This document shows, in pieces, positions 34,854-43,469 of a stretch of 64,000 nucleotides of DNA (positions are counted from its first letter, which is position 1; every line of letters starts with the position of its first letter). The notes under the pieces were generated by a model, which saw only the letters and a program-made list of their open reading frames with translations, had not been told where the DNA came from and made no database searches. Source of the stretch: JBCBDX01 sp039815825 (GTDB lineage: Bacteria > Pseudomonadota > Alphaproteobacteria > Rhizobiales > Rhizobiaceae); contig JBCBYO010000001.1 in the NCBI GenBank assembly GCA_039815825.1, positions 124,001 through 188,000 of the forward strand, in the 5' to 3' direction. The translations under genes were made by a program, and so were the position numbers.

Positions 34854-35441
34854 TTACTCCAACGAAGCAGGGTCGATCCAGCCGACATTCCCATCGGCTC
34901 TGCGATAAACGAGATTAACCGCCCCGCTCGCTGCGTTGCGGAACACATATACCGGGTTGTCTTGCAGGTCTAGCTGCAAAACTGCCGACGCCACGGGGAC
35001 TGTGGTCAAGTTCATCCGTGTTTCCGCAACCACAACGGGTGCGTAATCTTCAAGCTCGGGCAGATCATCGTCTTCTTGGGCTTCGTCGGGAACCGCCTCA
35101 AGTATTTTGTACGCATATTGTTCAACCCTTGCAGCCGCTTCATCGGTGTGATGGTTTTTGAGCCGGCGTTTGTAACGCCGCAATCGCTTTTCGATGCGTT
35201 CGGCAGCAGCTTCAAAACTTGCCTGAGGGTCATGCGCTTCCCCAGTGGCTTGGAGCGTAACACCACTATCGAGATGTATGGCACAATCGGTGGTGAATCC
35301 GGCTTTAGATTTTTCAACGGTTACGTGTCCATTCGCGCCGCCTTGAAAGTATTTTCCCAGCGCTTCTTCCACACGGTCCTCGATGCGTCCACGAAATGCA
35401 TCACCAATTTCCATGTGTTTTCCCGATACACGTAACGTCAT
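34854..35441 (-). CDS. hpf: Long-form ribosome hibernation promoting factor
   Basis: A 195-residue protein with the S30AE/YfiA domain (residues 1-110: MTLRVSGKHMEIGDAFRGRI..., basic ERIEKRLRRYKRRLKNHH) and a C-terminal dimerisation domain (NPVYVFRNAASGAVNLVYRRADGNVGWIDP). This long form makes 100S ribosome dimers in stationary phase or starvation. The ATG at 35441 has GGAGT upstream. It lies between rpoN and ptsN, the classic rpoN-hpf-ptsN cluster. Confidence 0.95.
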   Translation of the reverse strand: MTLRVSGKHMEIGDAFRGRIEDRVEEALGKYFQGGANGHVTVEKSKAGFTTDCAIHLDSGVTLQATGEAHDPQASFEAAAERIEKRLRRYKRRLKNHHTDEAAARVEQYAYKILEAVPDEAQEDDDLPELEDYAPVVVAETRMNLTTVPVASAVLQLDLQDNPVYVFRNAASGAVNLVYRRADGNVGWIDPASLE

Positions 35442-35551
35442 ATCAACTCCTCGCACTGATTTCCGATCGTCCACCCTAAGGGCGGGATAAAAGTCTGCGC
35501 CAATTGGCGACTGATGAAAAGCCATAACGGACGCAACACGGTTTTTTCGTG

Positions 35552-37078
35552 TCAGACATTGACAAGGCGCGCGCGCGCCAAGGCTCGTTTTTCGCGGCGC
35601 CTTTGCACCGATGATGGGATGTGTAGCAAATCGCGATATTTAGCGACCGTACGGCGCGCAATATCCATGCCTTCGGCTTTAAGCGTATCGGCAATCGCAT
35701 CATCGGACAAAATGTCTTCGGCTGTTTCCGCATCCACCAATTGACGGATTCGCTGGCGAACGGTTTCTGACGAATGATCATCGCCATCAGCATTAGATGA
35801 GCTGATGGAAGCGGTGAAGAAATACCGAAATTCAAAAAGACCGCGCGGTGTTAGAATATATTTGTTGGTGACCACACGGCTTACGGTCGACTCATGCATG
35901 TCAATTGCGTCGGCAATCGTCCGCATGGTCATTGGCCTCAAACCCTTAACACCACCAGTCAAGAAGCCATCTTGGCGTTTCACAATCTCAATGGCGACTT
36001 TTAAGATTGTGGATGCACGTTGGTCCAGACTGCGCTCCAACCAAGTCGCATCTGCAAAACACTGGGATACGAATTTTTTTTCATCCTCGGTTCGTGCATC
36101 GCGCGACAGCACTGTGTGATACTCGCGATCGACCAAGACGCGTGGCAAAGCGTTGGGATTTAGTTCGACGCGCCACCCGCCATCGTCAGCGATACTGACC
36201 GTTACATCATGCACCACAGCGATAGTCGGCTCGTCCTCGAACGTGCGGCCTGGATAGGGCGACATGGTCTTTATTTCGTTGAGCACATCAAAAAGATCGG
36301 TTTCATCGAGCCCAGACAAGCGGCGTAAGGCCTTGAAATCACGGGCCGCCAAGAGCTCCAAATTCTCCAACACTATTGCCATGGCCGGGTCCAGCCGGTC
36401 CGCCCTAGCCGCCTGCAACGCCAAACACTCAGACAAATTGCGCGCAAAGAGGCCCGGCGGCTCAATTGATTGAAGTACCGTCAGCACTTTATCAATGTCA
36501 GGCACACTCGCACCAACGCGGTCCGCCAGCGTAGATGCTTCAAATTCGACATAGCCTCGATCATCGATCAAATCGGCAATCTCGGCAGCGATGAGCGCTT
36601 CTTCCGGCGGCAAGCCGAGTGAGGCGATCTGGTCGGCTACATGGTCGCGCAGTGTAACAGGTTTGGCGGCTATGTCCTCGATGGCAGCCAGCTCAGAATC
36701 GGAACCGCTCGCAAGAGAACCTTCTTTTCCAGTGGTTCTGCTCGCGCCGTTCGTCGCCCCGGCGCCGCCGTCTGCGCGGTCATCTGGATAGACGTTGTCC
36801 AACGGCGTTGCGCTGTTGGCGCCATCAAGCTGGCCGCTTGAGATCGTACCGGTCAGATCTTGCTCGCGCTGTTGCTCTTTCACCTCGGCAGCCGGTCCGC
36901 CGCGTTCGGCGTTTATCGGCTCCTCCTGGCTGAGCAATGGATTGCGTTCAACCTCGCTTCCGATGAAGGATTGTAATTCAAGATGCGTCAACTGCAGCAG
37001 CCGGATAGACTGCAACAATTGCGGCGTCATGGTCATCGTTTGTGATTGACGCAGATTGAGCCGGGCGCTTAACGCCAT
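35552..37078 (-). CDS. rpoN: RNA polymerase sigma-54 factor RpoN
   Basis: A 508-residue sigma-54. Region I is Gln-rich (LRQSQTMTMTPQLLQSIRLLQLTHLELQ), region II is acidic and variable (about 50-125), and region III holds the core-binding domain, the HTH (GLRPMTMRTIADAIDMHESTVSRVV) and the RpoN box ARRTVAKYR near the C-terminus. It recognises -24/-12 promoters with NtrC-type activators. The ATG at 37078 (MALSARLNL) is chosen over an upstream in-frame codon. A sequence resembling a sigma-54 promoter lies just upstream but points away from rpoN. Confidence 0.97.
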   Translation of the reverse strand: MALSARLNLRQSQTMTMTPQLLQSIRLLQLTHLELQSFIGSEVERNPLLSQEEPINAERGGPAAEVKEQQREQDLTGTISSGQLDGANSATPLDNVYPDDRADGGAGATNGASRTTGKEGSLASGSDSELAAIEDIAAKPVTLRDHVADQIASLGLPPEEALIAAEIADLIDDRGYVEFEASTLADRVGASVPDIDKVLTVLQSIEPPGLFARNLSECLALQAARADRLDPAMAIVLENLELLAARDFKALRRLSGLDETDLFDVLNEIKTMSPYPGRTFEDEPTIAVVHDVTVSIADDGGWRVELNPNALPRVLVDREYHTVLSRDARTEDEKKFVSQCFADATWLERSLDQRASTILKVAIEIVKRQDGFLTGGVKGLRPMTMRTIADAIDMHESTVSRVVTNKYILTPRGLFEFRYFFTASISSSNADGDDHSSETVRQRIRQLVDAETAEDILSDDAIADTLKAEGMDIARRTVAKYRDLLHIPSSVQRRREKRALARARLVNV

Positions 37079-37110
37079 ATGCCCTCCAAAAATACACATT
37101 CGGGCGAATT

Positions 37111-37126
37111 TGGCCCGATACTTGCA
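37111..37126 (+). promoter_or_regulatory. Sigma-54 promoter-like sequence facing away from rpoN
   Basis: TTGGCCCGATACTTGCA on the plus strand matches the -24/-12 consensus YTGGCACG-N4-TTGCW with a single mismatch (A to C), and GG and GC are ten bases apart as required. It is in the 93 bp between rpoN and lptB but would transcribe rightwards, antisense to the end of lptB. It could mark antisense transcription, RpoN autoregulation by binding, or chance. Confidence 0.35.
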
Positions 37127-37171
37127 GGCCTTTTAGCTGGAAATGGTTTCCAATTCGAGTACCCAACTTGT

Positions 37172-37975
37172 CTAAAGCCGGAAATGGTCACCCAAATAGA
37201 AACGTCGGACCTCAGGATTGTTCACAATGTCTTCAGGTTTGCCGGTCGTCAGCACCTTTCCTGCATGAATAATATAGGCGCGATCGACCAAGCCAAGGGT
37301 TTCGCGAACATTGTGATCGGTGATTAATACGCCAATGCCGCGATCTTTTAGCTGGCGCACGAGGCCTTGAATGTCAGATACCGCAATGGGATCAACACCG
37401 GCAAATGGTTCATCGAGGAGCATGAAAGACGGATCGGCTGCCAACGCCCGCGCAATTTCGCAGCGACGACGCTCGCCGCCTGACAGGGCTATCGATGGCG
37501 ACTTACGTAGGTGGGCTATCGAAAACTCGTCCAACAACGCGTCGAGCTTGTATTGACGCATTTTGCGATCTTTTTCGACAACCTCGAGAACGGCGAGAAT
37601 GTTTTTTTCGACGCTCAGCCCGCGGAAAATTGATGCTTCTTGGGGCAAATATCCAATCCCAAGGCGCGCCCGCTGGTACATGGGCATATTGGTGACATCA
37701 CGGCCATCGATAAGTATTTGCCCCTGATCAACGGGGACAAGCCCCGTCACCATATAAAAGCTCGTTGTTTTTCCCGCACCGTTTGGACCCAGCAGTCCGA
37801 CAATTCGCCCGGCACGAACGGCCATACTCGCGCCATCAACAACACGGCGTCCGCGATAGCTTTTGGTCAAACCACGCGCGATAAGTGTCCCTGACAGGTC
37901 ACGACCTGCCAATGGATCATCATCAGCGTGAACTTGATTTTCTGATCGCAACCTATCGCGAAGTCGTTGCAGCAT
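37172..37975 (-). CDS. lptB: LPS export ABC transporter ATP-binding protein LptB
   Basis: A 267-residue ABC ATPase powering LPS extraction through LptFG. Walker A GPNGAGKTTSF, Q-loop GYLPQEASIFRGL, signature LSGGERRRCEIARAL, Walker B MLLDEPFAGVDP and the H-loop are all intact. An N-terminal extension of about 30 residues precedes the usual beginning. The ATG at 37975 is chosen; a TTG at 37981 immediately follows the lptA stop. It is the third gene of lptC-lptA-lptB, upstream of rpoN. Confidence 0.95.
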   Translation of the reverse strand: MLQRLRDRLRSENQVHADDDPLAGRDLSGTLIARGLTKSYRGRRVVDGASMAVRAGRIVGLLGPNGAGKTTSFYMVTGLVPVDQGQILIDGRDVTNMPMYQRARLGIGYLPQEASIFRGLSVEKNILAVLEVVEKDRKMRQYKLDALLDEFSIAHLRKSPSIALSGGERRRCEIARALAADPSFMLLDEPFAGVDPIAVSDIQGLVRQLKDRGIGVLITDHNVRETLGLVDRAYIIHAGKVLTTGKPEDIVNNPEVRRFYLGDHFRL

Positions 37976-37981
37976 TTTCAA

Positions 37982-38518
37982 TCATTCTGTTCCTTGGCGC
38001 GGCTGAATGAGCACCGTAGGTCGAGTGCTCTGATTGCCGCAACCTTCCAGCCGTGAACGGCTGTCCTTCATGGTAACGACCAGTTTGCAGCCGGTCGCCA
38101 GATTACCATTGTCTGAAAGCGTAACGCGTTTGCCCGTCAGGGTGAAAACTTCGCTCGCCATATCAAATGTACCGGTATCACCGGTCGCGATCTGATCACC
38201 ACGTTGGATGTTAACCCCGCCTGAGGCCACCAACCGATCAATGGCCGATGCGCCGGGCACGGCAGACTCTGATGCCGCGCTTGAGACATAGTGGATGACC
38301 AGTTTGCCGGCACGGACAATGGTCTCTCCCTGCACGATTTTCACATTGCCATCAAATACAGCGCGGCCTTGGTCTTCCAACACTTCCAGTCGATCACCAT
38401 CGATTTGTACCGGTTCGCTACCAGACAGGGAAAAACCCGTTCCGTCCTGTGCATGGACGCCCACGGCCGCCCAAGCGATCACAAGCAATGATATCAAAAA
38501 TTGCTGCATTAACTTCAT
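37982..38518 (-). CDS. lptA: LPS periplasmic bridge protein LptA
   Basis: A 178-residue secreted OstA/LptA protein. A signal peptide (residues 1-23, ending GVHAQ) precedes a single beta-jellyroll: PVQIDGDRLEVLEDQGRAVFDGNVKIVQGE in outline, with the later GDTGTFD and GKRVTLSDNGN strands. It forms the periplasmic bridge carrying LPS to the outer membrane. Its ATG overlaps the lptC stop (ATGA). Confidence 0.92.
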   Translation of the reverse strand: MKLMQQFLISLLVIAWAAVGVHAQDGTGFSLSGSEPVQIDGDRLEVLEDQGRAVFDGNVKIVQGETIVRAGKLVIHYVSSAASESAVPGASAIDRLVASGGVNIQRGDQIATGDTGTFDMASEVFTLTGKRVTLSDNGNLATGCKLVVTMKDSRSRLEGCGNQSTRPTVLIQPRQGTE

Positions 38519-39204
38519 CTCGTCGCTCCTGAAGAGCCCGTGTTTTGCTCTGGGTTTATAGTCACTTTTACGCCATCCCCAAAAACCAGACGTTTGCCAT
38601 TGTCCGTAAATGCGGCGGAGCCAGCGACAATTTCTTGTCCATTATGCAAAACCCTTACCGGCTCATCAGATGTCATGCTGCCGTCTCCAATGGCAATATC
38701 CGCGCTTTCAAAATAAGCAGAAATACCATCCGAGCGCCTGAAAACGGAGCTTTCGGTCAATTTAAGGCGATTGGCTTCGCGCTCAAACGTCCCTGCTTGT
38801 GCTTCCAACGTTCCAGTCAAATCGCCGTCCATCATCACCTCAGCGCTGATTTTCTCCAACTCGATCAAATCCGCTGTGGGGCCCGCTTGCACAGCTTTTT
38901 CAGCCTGTACCACATAGGGCATATTCCCATCACCTACCCCTTCCAAGCGTGGATTTGACATGACCAAGTTGCCGTTATCGATGGTCAATTGGTCCAACTG
39001 GACACCTGAAATAACAGCGACAGCGCCTGGTCGCAGGAAAATGATGGCCAGCGCGAGGGCCAAAGTCAGAAACAGGACAAGTGCCGGGATCAAAAGCCGA
39101 AGCCTGGCGATTAGCGCCGAATGGCGTATCGCAACAGCATAAGCGGCATTGCGCTTATGCTGGAGGGCTAGATTTTCAGAACGAGTGCTCAATTCCGTAG
39201 GCAT
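38515..39204 (-). CDS. lptC: LPS export protein LptC
   Basis: A 229-residue bitopic protein. A basic cytoplasmic N-terminus is followed by one membrane helix (about residues 33-60) and a periplasmic jellyroll domain (LVMSNPRLEGVGDGN, LEAQAGTFEREANRL, FTDNGKRLVFGDGV). It docks LptBFG to LptA. It is the first gene of the leftward lptC-lptA-lptB-rpoN-hpf-ptsN cluster, 117 bp from the divergent sppA. LptC is poorly conserved, but context makes the call firm. Confidence 0.9.
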   Translation of the reverse strand: MPTELSTRSENLALQHKRNAAYAVAIRHSALIARLRLLIPALVLFLTLALALAIIFLRPGAVAVISGVQLDQLTIDNGNLVMSNPRLEGVGDGNMPYVVQAEKAVQAGPTADLIELEKISAEVMMDGDLTGTLEAQAGTFEREANRLKLTESSVFRRSDGISAYFESADIAIGDGSMTSDEPVRVLHNGQEIVAGSAAFTDNGKRLVFGDGVKVTINPEQNTGSSGATR

Positions 39205-39321
39205 TGACGAACCGGTTTACGTTGACTTGCGTTTATATCGCGCAATTTTACTCAAACGCCTTAATTGTGGTGATTTTTTTTCGCAACGAAGCCAAAACTT
39301 TTTTTGATTGGAGCGCACGTA

Positions 39322-40275
39322 ATGGACAGTTTGCGTATTGACGACTTGATTGATCGACAACGCTTAAGACGCAAATTGGGCATTTGGCGGTTGGCGACAT
39401 TAATTGGAGCCATAGCCATAGTCGTGCTGCTCACATTACTCGCGCTTGGCCCCGGTTACTTTAGTCAAACATCGCGCAATCATATCGCACATATCAAAAT
39501 TGAAAGTGCCATCACAGCCGACACTGACCTTTTGCGGCGTTTGGAGAGAGTAAAATCGTCATCAAATGTCAGAGGCGTCATCATCACCGTGGACTCCCCG
39601 GGCGGAACCACATCGGGTGGCGAAGCGATTTACGAGGCTATTCGCAGAATTGCAGATGAAAAGCCCACGGTTGCGCAAGTCGATGGACTTGCCGCGTCTG
39701 CCGGCTACATGGTTTCGATTGGTTCCGACCACGTTGTCGCCCGTAAAACCTCGATCGTTGGCTCAATCGGCGTCATTTTCCAATATCCGAATGTAGAGGG
39801 GCTTCTAGACAGTTGGGGCATCGATATGCGCGCCATCAAGTCAACGCCTTTGAAAGCCGAACCGAATTTTTACGGCAATCCACCACCTGGAGCAGAACAG
39901 GTCATCCGCGAGATGATCTTGGACACGTTTGATTGGTTTAAAGCCATAGTCGCTGAGCGGCGTGGGTTTGATGAGGCAACAATAACCAAGTTAGCGGACG
40001 GATCTGTGTTCACGGGTCGGCAGGCGCTTGAATTGGGGCTGGTCGATGACTTGGGTGGTATGGAGGTCGCTCGAAGTTGGCTGACTGAACAGGGCGTCGA
40101 TGAAGATCTGGATATCATTGTGTACCGGCGCGAAAACCGTAACTCGGGTAATTTCTTGCTACGATCGGCGCTCGAAATGTTTGGAATCGATGCCGGGTTG
40201 GAGGTTGCAACACGTTTTCAGGAGCGCGTATTCCTTGACGGCCTTTTGTCCATTTGGCACGTTGGGGCCGATTAG
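39322..40275 (+). CDS. sppA: Signal peptide peptidase SppA (short form)
   Basis: A 317-residue S49-family serine protease, the one-domain form. One N-terminal membrane helix (about 24-46) anchors a periplasmic domain. The nucleophile is Ser126 in GLAASAGYMV, and the general-base lysine is in the KSTPLKAEP segment (about 173-178). IITVDSPGGTTSGGEAIYEAI and VGSIGVIFQYPN are family motifs. It degrades cleaved signal peptides. The ATG at 39322 (MDSLRIDD) has GGAG upstream; an in-frame TTG at 39304 is rejected. ihfB follows by 12 bp. Confidence 0.94.
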   Translation: MDSLRIDDLIDRQRLRRKLGIWRLATLIGAIAIVVLLTLLALGPGYFSQTSRNHIAHIKIESAITADTDLLRRLERVKSSSNVRGVIITVDSPGGTTSGGEAIYEAIRRIADEKPTVAQVDGLAASAGYMVSIGSDHVVARKTSIVGSIGVIFQYPNVEGLLDSWGIDMRAIKSTPLKAEPNFYGNPPPGAEQVIREMILDTFDWFKAIVAERRGFDEATITKLADGSVFTGRQALELGLVDDLGGMEVARSWLTEQGVDEDLDIIVYRRENRNSGNFLLRSALEMFGIDAGLEVATRFQERVFLDGLLSIWHVGAD

Positions 40276-40287
40276 TGGGGCTTCCTG

Positions 40288-40572
40288 ATGATTAAATCCG
40301 AACTTGTTCAAATTGTCGCCAATCGTAACCCGCATCTGTACCAACGTGATGTGGAAAATATCGTCAATTCGGTGCTTGAAGAGATCACGAAAGCGATGTC
40401 GGATGGGAAACGCGTTGAATTGAGAGGTTTTGGCGCTTTTTCGATCAAAGAACGGCCCGCGCGTGAGGGTAGAAACCCGCGAACTGGCGAAAAAGTTGCT
40501 GTAGACGAGAAATGGGTTCCATTTTTCAAGACCGGCAAAGAACTGCGTGACCGTTTAAACGCGGACAGTTAG
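40288..40572 (+). CDS. ihfB: Integration host factor beta subunit
   Basis: A 94-residue DNABII protein. The DNA-intercalating arm has RGFGAFSIKERPAREGRNPRTGE with the conserved Pro that bends DNA. With IhfA it forms the heterodimer that bends DNA at sigma-54 promoters, origins and phage sites. It lies 12 bp after sppA and 8 bp before lapA. The beta assignment rests on sequence character (SELVQIVANRNPHLYQRDVENIV) and the sppA-ihfB-lapA order. Confidence 0.95.
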   Translation: MIKSELVQIVANRNPHLYQRDVENIVNSVLEEITKAMSDGKRVELRGFGAFSIKERPAREGRNPRTGEKVAVDEKWVPFFKTGKELRDRLNADS

Positions 40573-40580
40573 GTGAAAAC

Positions 40581-40925
40581 ATGCTTCGGCGCATCGTCCT
40601 TGTATTCTTCACAATACCAGTCGCGGTTGTTTTGATCGCCCTTGCTGTTGCCAATCGCGCCAGCGTTCCCATCAGCCTAGACATCATCAATCCAGGCAAT
40701 CCGGCAATGACATGGTCGGCGCCGATGTTTGTTTGGTTATTTTCTGCGATGGCGATCGGCGTGGTTCTTGGCGGCATTGCAACGTGGTTTACGCAAGGCA
40801 AGCACCGCAAGCTTGAGAGACAGTTCAAGCGTCAAGCCGACGAGCTTCGTTTTGAAGTTGAAGATGCCAAGCGCAAAGCGGAGAACGATGGCGCGCCCGG
40901 TTCGTCGCTGGTCATGACCAATTGA
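40581..40925 (+). CDS. LapA-domain (DUF1049) inner-membrane protein
   Basis: A 114-residue protein with two hydrophobic segments (about residues 5-25 and 46-70) joined by the conserved NRASVPISLDIINPG stretch, and a charged coiled-coil tail rich in Lys, Arg and Glu. This is the LapA/YciS architecture; E. coli LapA (with LapB) helps control LPS synthesis through LpxC. There is no lapB here. It lies 8 bp downstream of ihfB, and is followed by an RNA methyltransferase where many rhizobia have trpF. Confidence 0.88.
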   Translation: MLRRIVLVFFTIPVAVVLIALAVANRASVPISLDIINPGNPAMTWSAPMFVWLFSAMAIGVVLGGIATWFTQGKHRKLERQFKRQADELRFEVEDAKRKAENDGAPGSSLVMTN

Positions 40926-41006
40926 TCAGTTTCATCGCCAATAGCGCTTAGAAACGAGCCAAAAACGTATCTTGGCAGGCCGCTTTGCATCGTCCATACG
41001 ACGCCC

Positions 41007-42086
41007 ATGGTAAAATCAGCACGATCTGGCGGCTCGGCTGCACGTTCCAATCGCAAAAGGGCTGAAGGTAGCGGAAAAGCACCGTTCCGGCCAAAGCCCA
41101 AGCACGCCAAGCCGTCGCCAACCGCCGGAACCAACAACGGCACCTCTCGCCCGCTCCTTGCTAAACAAAAGGGCGAACGGCCGGCTGCACAGGTCCCTGT
41201 CATATTGGAAACACCAAATAGCAGTGATTTCGCGCTCATTGATACCGGGCATGGCAAAAAGCTGGAACGATACGGGCAAGTCACCGTTGTTCGACCCGAG
41301 GGCCAGGCCATTTGGCCCCCTATTTTGCCGCGCGAAAAGTGGGATGCAGCGGACGCAATTTTTACCGGTGACGTGGATGAAGAAGGTGCTGGTCGCTGGC
41401 GTACACGCGACGCCGCGGCAGGAGAAACCTGGTCAACAGCTGTCGACGGCATTGATTATCTGGGCCGTTTTACCGCCTTTCGGCACGTGGGCGTTTTCGC
41501 CGAGCAGGCAGCCCATTGGCGGGATATGGCGACGCGTATCCAAAAGGCCGGTCACCCTGATCAGGTGCGTGTTCTCAACCTTTTTGGCTATACGGGGATC
41601 GCGTCGCTATACGCAGCGGCGCATGGCGCCCAAGTGACCCATGTAGATGCCTCGAAAAAAGCCATCGGCTGGGCGCGCGAAAACCAGCAGCACGCCGGAC
41701 TTGATGACAAACCAATTCGTTGGATCTGTGAAGATGCGATGAAGTTCGTTGAGCGCGAAGCCCGCCGCGGCAACAGCTATGATATCATCCTTCTGGACCC
41801 ACCGGTTTACGGGCGCGGGCCAAATGGCGAGGTTTGGCAGCTATTTGATGATCTGCCGGCCATGATGGCGGCGTGCCGCGCCATCCTGAGCCGCGAGGCA
41901 CTGATGATGACGTTGACGGCCTATGCCATTCGCAGCTCGTTGTTTGCGATCCACGAAATCATGATGGAAACGATGACTGGTTTCGATCCGATTGGCACCG
42001 TCACCTCTGGCGAACTGGTCCTTCAAGATGAAAGCGCGGGGCGCAAACTTTCCAGCTCCATGTATAGCCGGTGGACGCGCGCATGA
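41007..42086 (+). CDS. Class I SAM-dependent rRNA methyltransferase (RlmI/RsmK-like)
   Basis: A 359-residue protein with a basic, low-complexity N-terminal tail (1-60, rich in Lys, Arg, Ser and Pro), a small middle domain, and a C-terminal Rossmann methyltransferase: VLNLFGYTGIASLYAA (SAM motif I), HVDASKKAIGWARENQ, and the IILDPPVYGRG motif (DPPxxG) typical of RlmI/RlmK-type rRNA cytosine or guanine methyltransferases. The target base is not assignable. The stop overlaps the next RNA methyltransferase start (ATGA). Confidence 0.85.
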   Translation: MVKSARSGGSAARSNRKRAEGSGKAPFRPKPKHAKPSPTAGTNNGTSRPLLAKQKGERPAAQVPVILETPNSSDFALIDTGHGKKLERYGQVTVVRPEGQAIWPPILPREKWDAADAIFTGDVDEEGAGRWRTRDAAAGETWSTAVDGIDYLGRFTAFRHVGVFAEQAAHWRDMATRIQKAGHPDQVRVLNLFGYTGIASLYAAAHGAQVTHVDASKKAIGWARENQQHAGLDDKPIRWICEDAMKFVEREARRGNSYDIILLDPPVYGRGPNGEVWQLFDDLPAMMAACRAILSREALMMTLTAYAIRSSLFAIHEIMMETMTGFDPIGTVTSGELVLQDESAGRKLSSSMYSRWTRA

Positions 42087-42934
42087 TGGAGAAAGCGAGT
42101 AAAGCACCGGGCCGTGTCAAAGAAATCGACTCACCCTCGAACCCGATCATCAAAGAACTTAAGGGGCTAGAAAAGAAGCGGGTTCGAACAGAAACCAATA
42201 GCTTCTTTGTTGAAGGCCACAAGCTGGTACTCGACGCGCTAGACGGGGGGTGGACGGTTCGAACGCTCATCGTGGCGAAAAATGCAGCGGGTGAGAACCG
42301 TGTCATCGAGCTTATCAGCCGGTGCGTGGCGCAAGGTGTGGACGTTTTGTTGGTGTCAAACAAGGCGCTGACCTCGCTGACACGCCGGGATAATCCGCAA
42401 ATGGTTTGCGCTGTCGTTTCACAGAAGCTGGGATCAAAGGCCGACGTTCTTGACACCACGGGGACGTGGGTCGCACTCGATCGGGTGCGCGACCCGGGCA
42501 ATCTGGGGACTATCATTCGAACTGCAGACGCACTTGGGGCGTCTGGCATCATTTTGGTCGGCGATACAACGGACCCGTATGCCACAGAAACGGTGCGAGC
42601 AACGATGGGGTCGATTTTCGCCAATCCGATAGTGGCTATCGATGAGCCGGCATTCTTGGACTTGGCGTCTCAGTTCAACGGCAGGATCGTGGGCACTCAT
42701 CTAGAGGGTTCGGTTGATTTTCGTGTTCCTGACTATTCAACGCACCCCACCATCCTTTTGATGGGCAATGAGCAGGCCGGGCTCACTGACGATCTGGTGG
42801 GTGCGTGCGATCATTTGGTGCGCATTCCCCAAGCCGGGACAGCCGATTCGCTCAACTTGGCGGTCGCCACCGCCATTTGTCTTTTCAAAGCCCGCGAGCA
42901 TGGTTTGGCGGCGGTTGGCGAGGATTTGTCATGA
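42083..42934 (+). CDS. TrmH/SpoU-family RNA 2'-O-methyltransferase
   Basis: A 283-residue SPOUT enzyme. An N-terminal substrate-binding domain (NPIIKELKGLEKKRVR, FFVEGHKLV) precedes the knot domain with LDRVRDPGNLGTIIRTADALG (motif 1), LLMGNEQAGL (motif 2) and the PQAGTADSLNLAVATAICLF motif 3. It methylates ribose in rRNA or tRNA; RlmB or TrmH identity cannot be settled. The ATG at 42083 overlaps the previous stop (ATGA), and its own stop overlaps lspA in the same way. Confidence 0.92.
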   Translation: MMEKASKAPGRVKEIDSPSNPIIKELKGLEKKRVRTETNSFFVEGHKLVLDALDGGWTVRTLIVAKNAAGENRVIELISRCVAQGVDVLLVSNKALTSLTRRDNPQMVCAVVSQKLGSKADVLDTTGTWVALDRVRDPGNLGTIIRTADALGASGIILVGDTTDPYATETVRATMGSIFANPIVAIDEPAFLDLASQFNGRIVGTHLEGSVDFRVPDYSTHPTILLMGNEQAGLTDDLVGACDHLVRIPQAGTADSLNLAVATAICLFKAREHGLAAVGEDLS

Positions 42935-43416
42935 ATCGCAGGCTGGCAAGTTCCATGTTGCTCATTGCCGGTTTGATTGCGGGTGACCAACTCATCAAAT
43001 GGCTGGTTGAAGCGATGATGGAATTCCAGCAACCTCTCCAGTTGCTACCGTTTTTCTCGCTCTATCGTACCCACAATTTCGGCATCGCGTTTTCCATGTT
43101 TGATGGCCAGTCACCTGTGACTTTGATCATTGTCGCCATCGCCGTTACCGCATTCGTGACGTGGCTTTGGATCACCAGCCCAAAGGAACAATGGGTGGCA
43201 CACGCGGGTTTTGCGCTGATAATTGGCGGCGCCGTTGGCAATCTGATTGATCGGATCCGGTTGGGATATGTCGTGGACTATTTTCTTTTCCATCTGCCGG
43301 AATGGTCGTTTGCTGTGTTCAATCTGGCTGACGCCGGGATCACGGTGGGTGCGGGACTTGTTCTGTTAAACGAATTATTGGTCTGGCGGGCCTCAAAACG
43401 CCAACAAGAGGATTGA
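42931..43416 (+). CDS. lspA: Lipoprotein signal peptidase LspA (signal peptidase II)
   Basis: A 161-residue four-helix inner-membrane aspartyl protease that removes signal peptides from prolipoproteins. GDQLIKW and NFGIAFSMF in the N-terminal half and the catalytic pair Asp116 (GYVVDYF) and Asp134 (FNLADAG), with GGAVGNLIDR, are intact. The ATG at 42931 overlaps the preceding stop (ATGA). The longer in-frame extension upstream is read-through of the methyltransferase. Together with lnt in this window it supplies two steps of lipoprotein maturation. Confidence 0.96.
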   Translation: MNRRLASSMLLIAGLIAGDQLIKWLVEAMMEFQQPLQLLPFFSLYRTHNFGIAFSMFDGQSPVTLIIVAIAVTAFVTWLWITSPKEQWVAHAGFALIIGGAVGNLIDRIRLGYVVDYFLFHLPEWSFAVFNLADAGITVGAGLVLLNELLVWRASKRQQED

Positions 43417-43469
43417 CCAACCGATACGTTGTGGCCACGTTGCCGCAGCTTGATCGAGGGAGGACAATC

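Noticed and set aside
43413..43469. Extended start of the oxidoreductase at a TTG overlapping lspA
   Set aside because: The GTG at 43470 has a strong GGGAGG site, and the protein from there matches the length and beginning of the YhdH/AcuI family.
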